Shown: piece by piece, positions 36,493 to 45,512 of the stretch
Position numbering within the stretch: the stretch's first letter is position 1
Layout of the letters: the number at the start of each line of letters is the position of its first letter
Origin: Vitreoscilla stercoraria DSM 513
GTDB taxonomy: Bacteria; Pseudomonadota; Gammaproteobacteria; Burkholderiales; Neisseriaceae
DNA length: 64,000 nt
Reading direction: 5' to 3'
Assembly: GCF_000382305.1 (NCBI RefSeq)
Contig: NZ_KB908020.1
Span: forward strand, 124,001-188,000
Program-made: the position numbers and the translations under genes
Notes under the pieces: generated by a model
Database searches by the model: none
What the model was told of the DNA's origin: nothing
The model's input: the letters and a program-made list of their open reading frames with translations, nothing else

Positions 36493-37692
36493 ATGATGAA
36501 GATGATGGCAGTGAGCATAATGGCAATGGCAGTATTGGCCGCATGTGGTGGACAGCAAAGCAGTGGTACGGCAGCATCAAGCAGCGGTTCTGGTGCATCG
36601 ACTACAGCAAGCGCAGACGGTAAAGACATCATTATTGGTTTTTCTGCGCCATTAACAGGTCCTCAATCACATTATGGTGAAGACTACAAAGAAGGTGTGC
36701 AAATGGCAATTGAGGAAGCCAATGCACAAAACTTGACCATCAATGGCGCGCCTGCGAAATTTGTCTTGATGGCGGAAGACGATGCAGCAGACCCAAAACA
36801 AGCTACCCAAGTGGCTGAACGTTTTGTGGACAAAGGTGTTTCGGGTGTGATTGGTCACTTTAACTCTGGTACCACCATCCCAGCTTCTAAGATTTACGAA
36901 GAAAACAATATCCCTAACGTGTCTATGGCGACCAGCCCAGTATTGACACAACAAGGCTTCAAAACTGTCTTCCGTTCTATGACCTCAGACAGCCAACAAG
37001 GCTTGGTATTGGGTACGTATGCGGTGAAAAAATTGGGCTATAAAACCGTCGGCATCATCGATGACCGTACTGCTTATGGTCAAGGTTTGGCAGATGAGTT
37101 TGAAAAATCAGCCAAAGCCGCAGGCGCTACGATTTTGCCACGTCAATATACCAATGACAAAGCCACAGAATTTCAATCTGTGTTGACGACATTCAAAGAC
37201 AACGCACCTGATGTGATTTTCTACGGCGGTGCAGACCCTCAAGCGGCGCCTATGGTTGTGCAAATGAAACGTTTGGGCATCAAATCTCAATTCTTGTCAG
37301 GCGAGATGACCAAAAACCCGAATTTCATTAAAGTGGCGGGCGAAAATGCAGAAGGCGTGATGGCTTCTTTGGCGGGTGTGCCGTTGAAAGATTTGCCTAA
37401 AGGCCCTGAATTTGAAACCAAGTACAAAGCTAAATACAACAAAGATGTGCAAATTTACTCACCTTATGGTTACGATGGCACTTGGGCGATGATCAATGCG
37501 ATGAAAGAAGCCAATTCTTCTAAACCCGCTGATTATTTGCCGAAATTGGCAGCTACCAACATGGCTGGTATTACCAGTAACAATTTTGCTTATGACGACA
37601 AAGGTGACTTGAAAGACGTTGCCATCACCGTTTACAAAGTCGAAAAAGGTCAATGGGTACCTGTTGAAAGTTTGACTGCGGGCAATATGTAA
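36493..37692 (+). CDS. Branched-chain amino acid-type ABC substrate-binding lipoprotein, orphan
   Basis: The product has 399 residues. The signal peptide ends in MAVLAAC (lipobox), followed by a Ser/Gly/Ala linker to about residue 45. The mature part is a LivJ-type type I periplasmic-binding fold: IIIGFSAPLTGPQSHYGEDYKEG, GVIGHFNSGTTIPASKIYEE, GIIDDRTAYGQGLADEFEKSA and YSPYGYDGTWAMINAM. AAGGATAAG precedes the ATG. No LivHMGF permease or ATPase genes are nearby, so it must pair with a transporter elsewhere. It sits between the hydroxyproline and benzoate clusters; its ligand could belong to either (inference). A repeat-derived terminator follows. Confidence 0.88.
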   Translation: MMKMMAVSIMAMAVLAACGGQQSSGTAASSSGSGASTTASADGKDIIIGFSAPLTGPQSHYGEDYKEGVQMAIEEANAQNLTINGAPAKFVLMAEDDAADPKQATQVAERFVDKGVSGVIGHFNSGTTIPASKIYEENNIPNVSMATSPVLTQQGFKTVFRSMTSDSQQGLVLGTYAVKKLGYKTVGIIDDRTAYGQGLADEFEKSAKAAGATILPRQYTNDKATEFQSVLTTFKDNAPDVIFYGGADPQAAPMVVQMKRLGIKSQFLSGEMTKNPNFIKVAGENAEGVMASLAGVPLKDLPKGPEFETKYKAKYNKDVQIYSPYGYDGTWAMINAMKEANSSKPADYLPKLAATNMAGITSNNFAYDDKGDLKDVAITVYKVEKGQWVPVESLTAGNM

Positions 37693-37728
37693 TAACCATT
37701 TAAATCCTCCACACTGACCTGTGGTTTT

Positions 37729-37756
37729 GGCGTTCTGTTTACAGGACGCCTTTTTT
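37729..37756 (+). terminator. Terminator from a degenerate DUS-like pair
   Basis: GGCGTTCTGT (37729-37738), TT, ACAGGACGCC (37741-37750), then TTTTTT. One position pairs as G-T (G-U in RNA), so the hairpin survives a repeat mutation. Confidence 0.88.
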
Positions 37757-38239
37757 GTGGAAAACCAACAGTAAATTGGCAAGACATCCACAGTCAAAAA
37801 AGCATGATTTAAATGCATTATGAATTAGATAATATTGTATTGAAATAAAGCATTTAATCAATGATTAAAGTTTCAAAAATATCTCAATGTTCTGAATTAA
37901 AAACGGCTTTTGTCTTAGAAATATTGCAAAAACTGATGTTAAGTATTGAAGTGAAAAATAGGCAAAAATGAATTTTTTTCAAAATTACATTTGATTAATC
38001 ATATTATATTGGAATATGAATTGGTATGAGCTATTTCCTATGCCCTTAAAATGGATTTTTTGGATGTGAAAACGGAAAAAAAGGATAGTGAACCACATTT
38101 TTTTGGCGTTCAATCAATGGGTGTGATGTCTTTTGAATGCATGGTTGTTTGTGATTTTCAGGCAGATTAAAGGCTCACCCATTCAAAGCTTCATCATGTC
38201 TTTAATACACACAATTCATCGGTCGCAAAAGGAAATGCA
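37757..38239. other. AT-rich gap upstream of benK
   Basis: About 480 bp with no convincing gene and no DUS-like repeats. It ends in AAAAGGAAATGCA before the benK ATG. The benK promoter is expected here. Confidence 0.45.
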
Positions 38240-39595
38240 ATGAAAACAATAGAGGTCAATGACATCATCAATCGGGACAAACTTTCACCACTGCAATGGA
38301 TGGTGTTTGTGTTGGGATTTTTGGTATTTTTTTGTGATGGTTTGGACACAGGCATTATCGGTTTTATTGCGCCATCGTTGTTAACTGAGTGGGACATCAC
38401 CAAACCACAATTGGCACCAGTATTGAGCGCTGCTTTGATCGGTATGTCCATTGGTGCCATCATTTCAGGACCCTTGTCAGATAAGTTTGGACGCAAAGGG
38501 GTGATCGTCATTACCACGTGCTTGTTCTCGATTTTCACGATTTTGTGTGGTTTTGCCAGCTCTATTGGGGAATTGACGTTTTACCGTTTCGTGACGGGCG
38601 TGGGCTTGGGGGCTGCCATGCCTAACATCAGTACCATTGTGTCGGAGTACATGCCAGCCAAACGCAAAGCTTTTTTAACTGGTTTGGCAGGTTGTGGCTT
38701 TATGTTGGGGATTTCTTCAGGCGGCTTATTGTCGGCTTATTTTCTCGACAATTTGGGTTGGGCCAAAGTCATCATCATTGGCGGCTTGATTCCATTGGCT
38801 TTGGTATTGGTATTGGTGTTGAAATTGCCAGAATCGACACCGTATTTGATTAAAAAACAAAAAACCGCACAAGCCAAACGCATTTTGGAAACCATTCAAG
38901 GACAAGCTTTTGTGGGTGATGTGCAATTGGTATTGCCAAAATCAGAACAGCAAGGCGAAGACAGTCCAGTGAAATTGGTGTTGGGAAAATATTTGTGGGG
39001 CTCTTCGATGTTGTGGTTGTGTTGTTTCATGAGTTTGTTGGTGTTTTATTTGTTAACCAGTTGGATGCCGACCATTTTGAAAACAGCGGGTTTTTCAACC
39101 CAACAATTCAGTTTCATTGCCGCTATTTTCCCATTCGGTGGCGTGTTTGGTGCGACCATCATGGGTTGGTATATGGACAAAGCCAATCCCAATACCGTGA
39201 TTAAAATATCGTATTTCTTAGCCATGTTATTGTTGATTGTGGCGGGTTTTGTCAGCGGTAATATTTATTTGTTGGGCGTAACCATTTTCTTGATTGGTGC
39301 GTTGTTGGCAGGAGCACAGTCGTCTTTATTGCCTTTGTCTGCGATTTTCTACCCATCGGTGTGCCGTGCGGTTGGCGTGTCATGGATGCACGGTATTGGA
39401 CGTGTTGGTGCGATTTTGGGTGCTTTCTTTGGTGCGTTGATTTTTGCGTACAATTTAAGTTTGGGCAGCATTTTCTTTGTGTTGGCCATTCCTACTTTCA
39501 TTTCTTTTGTGGCTTTGTGGCTCAAAGGCATGAAAGAGCGGCCTGTATCGGCTCCAGCCCAAGCGAATGCTGTGGTCAATGAGTCGGCGCGATAA
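38240..39595 (+). CDS. benK: Aromatic acid:H+ symporter (AAHS family), benzoate permease BenK-like
   Basis: The product has 451 residues and 12 membrane helices. AAHS signatures are FLVFFCDGLDTGIIGFIAPSL in helix 1 (the D-G-x-D motif), GPLSDKFGRKGVIV in loop 2-3, and GLGAAMPNISTIVSEYMPAKRK. The family imports benzoate, 4-hydroxybenzoate or related acids by proton symport. The adjacent AraC regulator and benABC genes make benzoate the likely substrate. AAAAGGAAATGCA precedes the ATG. A strong terminator lies between it and the convergent regulator gene. A sister repeat GAGCGGCCTGTA lies near the 3' end. Confidence 0.9.
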   Translation: MKTIEVNDIINRDKLSPLQWMVFVLGFLVFFCDGLDTGIIGFIAPSLLTEWDITKPQLAPVLSAALIGMSIGAIISGPLSDKFGRKGVIVITTCLFSIFTILCGFASSIGELTFYRFVTGVGLGAAMPNISTIVSEYMPAKRKAFLTGLAGCGFMLGISSGGLLSAYFLDNLGWAKVIIIGGLIPLALVLVLVLKLPESTPYLIKKQKTAQAKRILETIQGQAFVGDVQLVLPKSEQQGEDSPVKLVLGKYLWGSSMLWLCCFMSLLVFYLLTSWMPTILKTAGFSTQQFSFIAAIFPFGGVFGATIMGWYMDKANPNTVIKISYFLAMLLLIVAGFVSGNIYLLGVTIFLIGALLAGAQSSLLPLSAIFYPSVCRAVGVSWMHGIGRVGAILGAFFGALIFAYNLSLGSIFFVLAIPTFISFVALWLKGMKERPVSAPAQANAVVNESAR

Positions 39596-39621
39596 ACTGG
39601 GATGAAATTGCCATTGTTTTG

Positions 39622-39655
39622 AAGCGGTATGGAGGATTTCCATACCGCTTTTTCG
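39622..39655 (+). terminator. Rho-independent terminator after benK
   Basis: 12-bp perfect stem AAGCGGTATGGA (39622-39633) / TCCATACCGCTT (39639-39650) with trailing T's. Independent of the DUS-like repeat. Confidence 0.9.
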
Positions 39656-39667
39656 ATGGCAGACGTG

Positions 39668-40660
39668 TTAGTGGGCAATGGCTTTGAGTTTGGTTTCACT
39701 TGGGTTTTCGCCAAACTCTTGGCGATATTCTTCGGAAAAGCGGCTCAAATGCGTAAAGCCCCATTCATAAGCCAATTGTGAAATGGACAGTTTTGGTTGT
39801 TGGAATGGATTTTTCAAAGCATTGTGAATTTGTTGCAAACGGTATTGGCGCAAATAAGACATTGGACTGGTGCCGTAATACAACTTGAATTCTTCATACA
39901 ATTTGGATTTGGAAACACCTGCCAAACGCACCAAATCATCGACGCAAATAGGATTGCGTGCATGGGTCAAAATGAATTGGTGGACGTATTGGATGTGTTT
40001 GGGGATGGATGGTTGGTTCAATTGTCTTAATGCTGCCGAGTAATTGTGCTCTTGCGACAATAACAAAGATTTGATGACCAAATTTTCATAATCTGCTGCC
40101 AACATTGGCATACCACTGAATTGGGTGTAATGGCTGCGTGATTGTAAAAAATGGCGGATGTGTTTCCACCATACGCCAATGGCAGGTTGAGAATTAACAT
40201 ACATCTCCGGATCAAATACCACCGCTTGGCTCAAAGGTTTTTGCAGCATATGCGCCAAAGTTTGTTCAATGCTGGCAACAGGAATGACCACTTGCAATTT
40301 AATGCAGTCTTTGTCTATCAATAAGTCTTGCGTGTCATTGCCCGACACAATCACGCCTTGGTGAATATTAGAGGTAAATTGCGCGCCGTGGCTGTCCAAA
40401 CATTGGCGCCCTTGCGTGGGCAAGCTGATGGTATAAGCCCCCAAGTTGGCAACATGAATGGCGACATTGGCACCATAGCTGATGGAGCCGATGGCCAAGC
40501 GTTTTTGCGGAAAACGCATGCCCACATATTTGAAATTCAAATCATCGCGACAACGTGTGCTTAATTGGTGTTGTCCGCAAATGCCTGACATCAAATGATG
40601 GGCAAAATCGGCATGTTGGGATTGGTGGTTAAAATCGACTTCTCCAATGGCGCTTTGCAT
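39668..40660 (-). CDS. benR: AraC/XylS-family regulator, BenR-like
   Basis: The product is about 330 residues from the ATG at 40660, which has AAAGGA at the right distance; an upstream in-frame start would add 21 residues unlike the family. The N-terminal 200 residues form the cupin-like ligand domain of the AraC-binding-like type (FPQKRLAIGSISYGANVAI, GNDTQDLLIDKDCIKLQVVIP). The C-terminus is the AraC DNA-binding domain (LVRLAGVSKSKLYEEFKLYYGTSPM, ISQLAYEWGFTHLSRFSEEYRQEFG). BenR homologues activate ben genes when bound to benzoate. It is divergent from benA and convergent with benK, so it is placed to control both. Confidence 0.85.
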   Translation of the reverse strand: MQSAIGEVDFNHQSQHADFAHHLMSGICGQHQLSTRCRDDLNFKYVGMRFPQKRLAIGSISYGANVAIHVANLGAYTISLPTQGRQCLDSHGAQFTSNIHQGVIVSGNDTQDLLIDKDCIKLQVVIPVASIEQTLAHMLQKPLSQAVVFDPEMYVNSQPAIGVWWKHIRHFLQSRSHYTQFSGMPMLAADYENLVIKSLLLSQEHNYSAALRQLNQPSIPKHIQYVHQFILTHARNPICVDDLVRLAGVSKSKLYEEFKLYYGTSPMSYLRQYRLQQIHNALKNPFQQPKLSISQLAYEWGFTHLSRFSEEYRQEFGENPSETKLKAIAH

Positions 40661-41029
40661 GATGAGGTTCCTTTGATGTTCTTTATTGGTTGTATTTTTT
40701 ATTATGATTGGGGTGCATCGCATGCTTTGATAAATGTCAAATGAGCATGGATATAAAGGAATATAACAAAAAATACTTTAGAGTTGTCAATTGCATAAGA
40801 TAAAAAAATTGTGCACTTGCAATATCTTATCTGAGTTTGGTGTCACAAAGCGTGTGATTTTAAGCGTCCTGTAAAGATTTACAGGACGCTTTTATTTGTG
40901 TGGCTGCGATGTATTCAAAATGTGAAGCTGGGTGCTCAAAATGGATATGAAATTGGAAAAAGTGGATAGAGACCAAGGTGGATTCACGGTTCAATGGTAT
41001 GAAAATCATCACCGATGAAAGAAGAGAAA
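40661..41029. promoter_or_regulatory. benR-benA divergent regulatory region
   Basis: There are 369 bp without a gene. An inverted repeat ATAAGATA (40795-40802) ... TATCTTAT (40823-40830) with a 20-base spacer is a possible operator (inference). A perfect DUS-like hairpin lies at 40862-40891, between that repeat and the benA start. The benA start at 41030 has GAGA upstream. Confidence 0.4.
40862..40891. repeat. DUS-like inverted pair inside the ben divergent promoter region
   Basis: AAGCGTCCTGTAAA (40862-40875), GA, TTTACAGGACGCTT (40878-40891). Almost all other pairs lie downstream of genes; this one lies 139 bp upstream of benA, so it would be in the 5' leader if transcription starts before it. 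Confidence 0.85.
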
Positions 41030-42442
41030 ATGACACATCTGAGCACCTCACAATGGCAAGAATTTGTACAAGACAGTTTGGATTTTCGTCCTGATGAAGG
41101 TGTGTACCGCATCAGCCGCGACATGTTTACCAAGCCTGAATTGTTTGAATTGGAAATGGAATTGATTTTCGAAAAGGTGTGGATTTACGCCTGTCACGAA
41201 AGTGAATTGCCTAACAAACACGATTTTTTAACGGTTCAAATTGGTCGTCAACCGATGATTATCACCCGTGACGGCAATGGACAGTTACGCGCTTTGGTCA
41301 ATGCGTGTGAACACCGTGGTGCCACTTTGACTCGTGTGGGCAAGGGCAATCAATCGACGTTTACTTGTCCGTTTCATGCTTGGTGTTACAAGTCGGATGG
41401 TCGTTTGGTGAAAGTCAAAGCCCCTGCTGAATATTGCCAAGATTTTGACAAAGACAGTCGTGGTTTGAAACAAGGGCGCATTGCCAGCTACCGTGGTTTT
41501 GTATTTGTGAGTTTGGATGTGACTGCAACCGATACGTTGGAAGAGTTTTTGGGTGATGCCAAAGTGTTTTTGGACTTGATGGTGGAGCAATCGCCAACGG
41601 GCGAATTGGAAGTATTGCCAGGCAAATCCGCTTATACCTTTGATGGCAACTGGAAATTGCAAGACGAAAATGGTTTGGATGGCTACCACGTCAGCACTGT
41701 GCATTACAACTATGTCAGCACCGTACAACACCGCCAAGAGTTGAATGCTGCCAAAGGTGAAAACATGGACACCTTGGATTACAGCAAATTGGGTGCGGGC
41801 GATGCTCAAACCGACGATGGTTTCTTCAGTTTTAAAAACGGTCATTCCGTTTTGTTCAGCGACATGCCCAATCCTGCGGTGCGCCCAGGTTATGAAACGG
41901 TGATGCCTTATTTGGTGGAAACCTATGGCTCAGAACGTGCCGAATGGGCGATGCACAAATTGCGCAATTTGAATTTGTACCCAAGCTTGTTTTTCATGGA
42001 TCAAATCAGCTCACAACTGCGCATCGTGCGTCCTGTCGCTTGGAACAAAACCGAAGTCATCAGCCAATGTCTGGGTGTGAAAGGCGAATCGGCACAAGCG
42101 CGCCGCAATCGCATTCGTCAATTTGAAGATTTTTTCAATGTCTCTGGTTTGGGCACGCCTGACGATTTGGTGGAGTTTCGTGAACAACAAAAAGGCTTCC
42201 AAGCACGTTTGGAAAAGTGGAGCGATATTTCCCGTGGTCATCAAAATTGGTGTTATGGCGCCACCAAAAACAGTGAAATTTTGAACATACAACCCGTGAT
42301 GACTGGTATTGAAATCACTCACGAAGGCTTGTACGTCAACCAACATGGTCATTGGCAGCAATTGTTATTGCAAGGCTTGAAGAAAAAGTCTTTGCACATC
42401 CACATTGCCAACGAAACCGAACAAGCCAACAGCGAGGCCTAA
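41030..42442 (+). CDS. benA: Benzoate 1,2-dioxygenase large (alpha) subunit
   Basis: The product is 470 residues from the ATG at 41030; an ATG five codons earlier has no ribosome site. The Rieske 2Fe-2S ligands are Cys93/His95 in NACEHRGATL and Cys113/His116 in CPFHAWCY. The mononuclear iron site is in LDGYHVSTVHYNYV. These match the alpha subunit of ring-hydroxylating dioxygenases of the benzoate/toluate group. With BenB it converts benzoate to the cis-1,2-dihydrodiol carboxylate using O2 and electrons from BenC. It is the first gene of benABC-catBC; benB begins 3 bp after its stop. Confidence 0.95.
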   Translation: MTHLSTSQWQEFVQDSLDFRPDEGVYRISRDMFTKPELFELEMELIFEKVWIYACHESELPNKHDFLTVQIGRQPMIITRDGNGQLRALVNACEHRGATLTRVGKGNQSTFTCPFHAWCYKSDGRLVKVKAPAEYCQDFDKDSRGLKQGRIASYRGFVFVSLDVTATDTLEEFLGDAKVFLDLMVEQSPTGELEVLPGKSAYTFDGNWKLQDENGLDGYHVSTVHYNYVSTVQHRQELNAAKGENMDTLDYSKLGAGDAQTDDGFFSFKNGHSVLFSDMPNPAVRPGYETVMPYLVETYGSERAEWAMHKLRNLNLYPSLFFMDQISSQLRIVRPVAWNKTEVISQCLGVKGESAQARRNRIRQFEDFFNVSGLGTPDDLVEFREQQKGFQARLEKWSDISRGHQNWCYGATKNSEILNIQPVMTGIEITHEGLYVNQHGHWQQLLLQGLKKKSLHIHIANETEQANSEA

Positions 42443-42445
42443 ACC

Positions 42446-42958
42446 ATGAACCAAGAGATTTTAAGTACAGCCCAAGAATTGCAATTTGCGGTCAGCCAAT
42501 TTTTATACCAAAAATCCGCTTTGTGTGACGCGCGTTTGTGGGATGAATATTTGGATTTGTACGATGAAGACAGCATCTACCACATCCCACAATGGATAGA
42601 CGAACACACTTATGTGCAAGACCCGAATCAAGGCATGTCTTACATTTATTACGAAGACCGCAGTGGATTGGAAGACCGTGTGTTCCGTGTGCGCACGGGC
42701 AAAGCGGCTTCGGCCATGCCTTTGCCGCGCACGAGCCATGCCATCAATAATGTGATGGTCACGCGTTTGGACGATGGTTTGATTGAAGCCAAAGTTGCTT
42801 GGAGCACTTTGTTCAATCGCCAAGGTTTGGAAGGCTGTTTTTATGGTCACGCCACCTATGTACTGCGTGAAACCGAAAACGGTTTTCGCATTCGCCACCA
42901 ACACATCTTGCTTTTGAACGACAAAATCGATTCGGTTTTGGACTTCTATCACGTGTAA
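42446..42958 (+). CDS. benB: Benzoate 1,2-dioxygenase small (beta) subunit
   Basis: The product is 170 residues, near the usual 160-170. It has the ring-hydroxylating beta-subunit fold, related to the NTF2/scytalone dehydratase shape: YQKSALCDARLWDEYLDLYDEDSIYHIPQW, SHAINNVMVTRLDDG and TYVLRETENGFRIRHQHILLLND. It is structural, with no metal ligands of its own. GAGG lies upstream and the gap to benA is 3 bp, indicating translational coupling. Confidence 0.94.
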   Translation: MNQEILSTAQELQFAVSQFLYQKSALCDARLWDEYLDLYDEDSIYHIPQWIDEHTYVQDPNQGMSYIYYEDRSGLEDRVFRVRTGKAASAMPLPRTSHAINNVMVTRLDDGLIEAKVAWSTLFNRQGLEGCFYGHATYVLRETENGFRIRHQHILLLNDKIDSVLDFYHV

Positions 42959-42968
42959 GGAGCAAGCG

Positions 42969-44015
42969 ATGGGACATGCAGTGGCTTTGAATTTTGCCGA
43001 TGGCAAGACGTTTTTCATCCAAGTCAAACACAATGAATTGTTGGTTGATGCGGCAATGCGTCAAGGTATCAAAATCCCGATTGATTGCCGTGAAGGCGTG
43101 TGTGGTACTTGCCAAGGGCAATGTGAAAGCGGCCTGTATGAGTTGGATTATGTGGACGAAGATGCTTTGAGCGAACGGGATTTGGCGGAGCGAAAAATTT
43201 TGGCTTGCCAAACCAAAGTGCAATCGAATGCGGCATTTTATTTCGATCACCATTCTCATATTTGCCATGCAGGCGACTCACAAAAAATTGCCGCCGTGGT
43301 CAAAAGCGTGCAATGGGTTTCACCCAATACCGCCGTATTGAAAGTGGATGCCAGCGCCAATGGGCAGACGTTGCAGTTTTTGCCGGGTCAATACGCCCAT
43401 TTGTATGTACCTGATACCGGTACTTACCGTTCGTATTCGTTTGCTCATTGTCCGAATACAGACAATCAATTGCAATTTTTGATACGCATTTTGCCCAGTG
43501 GCGTAATGAGTGATTACTTGCGTGAGCGTTGCCAAGTGGGTCAGACCATTTTGTTAGAAGCACCGCTGGGCAGTTTTTATTTGCGTGAAGCCGAGCGACC
43601 GTTGGTGTTTGTTGCTGGTGGAACGGGCTTGTCTGCATTTTTGGGTATGTTGGATGACTTGGCCGCTGCCGATTGCGCTTTGCTTATTCACCTGTATTAC
43701 GGTGTGAATCACGAGCAAGATTTGTGTGAGCTGGAGCGTTTACAAGCGTATTCAGACCGCTTGCCGAATTTTGAATGCCATTTGGTGGTGTCAGAAGGTT
43801 CAGAAAGTTGGACGGGTAAGCGCGGTTATGTTCATGCACATTTGCCGCGTGAAAGCTTGGCGGCAGCGGCTTTTGATATGTATTTGTGTGGACCGCCGCC
43901 GATGATTGAAGCGGTGAAAACATGGCTCGATGAGCAAGGTTTGCAAGACTATCGCTTGTACAGTGAAAAATTTGTACCTAGCAATGTGAACACTGCCAAT
44001 ACTGAATCAGTTTAA
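42969..44015 (+). CDS. benC: Benzoate 1,2-dioxygenase electron transfer component
   Basis: The product has 348 residues. The N-terminal plant-type 2Fe-2S ferredoxin domain contains IDCREGVCGTCQGQCESG, with the fourth Cys in KILACQTKV. The FAD domain has RSYSFAHCP and the NAD domain VFVAGGTGLSAFLGML and CGPPPMIEAVKTWL. It passes electrons from NADH to the BenAB oxygenase. AAGGAG precedes the ATG. The next gene is catB, whereas most ben operons continue with benD. No SDR-type benD is found here or elsewhere in the window. Confidence 0.95.
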   Translation: MGHAVALNFADGKTFFIQVKHNELLVDAAMRQGIKIPIDCREGVCGTCQGQCESGLYELDYVDEDALSERDLAERKILACQTKVQSNAAFYFDHHSHICHAGDSQKIAAVVKSVQWVSPNTAVLKVDASANGQTLQFLPGQYAHLYVPDTGTYRSYSFAHCPNTDNQLQFLIRILPSGVMSDYLRERCQVGQTILLEAPLGSFYLREAERPLVFVAGGTGLSAFLGMLDDLAAADCALLIHLYYGVNHEQDLCELERLQAYSDRLPNFECHLVVSEGSESWTGKRGYVHAHLPRESLAAAAFDMYLCGPPPMIEAVKTWLDEQGLQDYRLYSEKFVPSNVNTANTESV

Positions 44016-44028
44016 GGATAAACAGCCC

Positions 44029-45138
44029 ATGTCTATGCAAATAGAAACTATCTTAATCGACATTCCGACCATTCGTGCGCACCGTTTATCGGTGACCACG
44101 ATGCGCACCCAAACTTTGGTATTGGTGAAAATCACTGCTGCCGATGGAGTCGTGGGTTGGGGTGAGGCGACGACGATAGGTGGTTTGAGTTATGGCGAAG
44201 AAAGCCCTGAAAGCATTCAGACCAATATTCAAACTTATTTTGCGCCGTTGTTGCAAACCATGTCTGCAAGCAATGTGGCGCAAGCCATGCAAACCATTCA
44301 CAAAGCCATCAATGGCAACCGTTTTGCCAAATGCGCGGTTCAAACGGCTTTGCTCGACATTCACGCCAAGCACTTGGGCGTGCCAGTGAGCGAGTTATTG
44401 GGTGGTCGAGTGCGTGACAGCGTACCGGTGTTGTGGACTTTGGCTTCGGGTGACACCGACACTGACATTGCCGAAGCGCGTGAAATGGTGGCTTTGGGCA
44501 GACACAATTTTTTCAAACTCAAAATTGGCGCCAAGCCGTGGCAAGAAGATGTAACACATGTGATTGCCATCAAACAAGCTTTGGGTGCCGATGTCAGTAT
44601 TCGGGTCGATGTCAATCGGGCATGGTCGGAGATGGAATGCATCCAAGGCATACGAGCATTGCAAGACGGTGGCATTGATTTGATTGAACAACCTTGCGCC
44701 ATTAACAACACCGATTTGCTGGCTCGATTAACGCAACGTTTTGATGTGGCCATCATGGCTGATGAGGCTTTGACGGGACCTGACAGTGCTTACCGTTTGG
44801 CCAAACAACATGCAGCACACGTGTTTGCGGTGAAAGTAGCGCAATCAGGCGGCCTGTATGAAGCTTGCCAAGTGGCACACATTGCCCATGTCGCTGGCAT
44901 CGATTTGTACGGTGGCACGATGTTGGAAGGTCCAGTGGGCAGCATGGCCTCTGCCCAAGCATTTGCCACATTCCCTAGCTTGGCTTATGGCACCGAATTG
45001 TTTGGACCATTGTTGTTGACCGAAGACATTTTGAAAACACCATTGCAATACCAAAATTACCAATTGCACTTACCGCAGACCGCTGGCATTGGCGTGGAAA
45101 TAGACGAAGACAAAATCGAGCATTTGCGCCGCGCATAA
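44029..45138 (+). CDS. catB: Muconate cycloisomerase
   Basis: The product has 369 residues and belongs to the enolase superfamily, MLE subgroup. The KxK catalytic lysine pair is FFKLKIGAKP (Lys163, Lys165). Metal ligands follow in RVDVNRAW, ALQDGGIDLIEQP and IMADEALTGPDS. It lactonises cis,cis-muconate to muconolactone. The start AUG lies 13 bp after the benC stop with AAGGA in between, so it is in the ben transcript. A sister repeat GGCGGCCTGTA occurs in the gene near 44848. Confidence 0.95.
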   Translation: MSMQIETILIDIPTIRAHRLSVTTMRTQTLVLVKITAADGVVGWGEATTIGGLSYGEESPESIQTNIQTYFAPLLQTMSASNVAQAMQTIHKAINGNRFAKCAVQTALLDIHAKHLGVPVSELLGGRVRDSVPVLWTLASGDTDTDIAEAREMVALGRHNFFKLKIGAKPWQEDVTHVIAIKQALGADVSIRVDVNRAWSEMECIQGIRALQDGGIDLIEQPCAINNTDLLARLTQRFDVAIMADEALTGPDSAYRLAKQHAAHVFAVKVAQSGGLYEACQVAHIAHVAGIDLYGGTMLEGPVGSMASAQAFATFPSLAYGTELFGPLLLTEDILKTPLQYQNYQLHLPQTAGIGVEIDEDKIEHLRRA

Positions 45139-45151
45139 AGAAAGGAAAAAC

Positions 45152-45442
45152 ATGCTGTTTCATGTACGCATGGATGTGAACATCCCCAAAGACATGCCCA
45201 AAGAAGAAGCCGACCAAATCAAAATGACTGAAAAAGCTTATTCGCAAGCTTTGCAACAACAAGGCAAGTGGCGCCATCTTTGGCGTATCACGGGGCAATA
45301 TTCCAACATCAGTATTTTTGATGTGGACAGCAATGAAGAGTTACACAATTTGTTACAAGCACTGCCTTTGTATCCTTACATGAACATTGAAGTGATGGCT
45401 TTGAACCGCCACCCATCTTCGGTGCGTGACAGCGATGCGTAA
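45152..45442 (+). CDS. catC: Muconolactone delta-isomerase
   Basis: The product has 96 residues, the standard CatC length. It begins MLFHVRMDVNIPKDMPKEEAD and contains GKWRHLWRITGQYSNISIFDV, the core of the family's ferredoxin-like fold. It isomerises muconolactone to 3-oxoadipate enol-lactone. AAGGAAAAAC precedes the ATG, 13 bp after catB. A single DUS-like copy follows the stop. Confidence 0.95.
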   Translation: MLFHVRMDVNIPKDMPKEEADQIKMTEKAYSQALQQQGKWRHLWRITGQYSNISIFDVDSNEELHNLLQALPLYPYMNIEVMALNRHPSSVRDSDA

Positions 45443-45444
45443 CA

Positions 45445-45456
45445 GCGTCCTGTAAA
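45445..45456 (+). repeat. Single DUS-like repeat between catC and catA
   Basis: GCGTCCTGTAAA, unpaired, 2 bp after the catC stop and 57 bp before catA. Confidence 0.75.
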
Positions 45457-45512
45457 TCTGAAACTGACTTTGACACACCCCAAAGCCGTCTATAAAAACG
45501 AGGAGAAATAAG

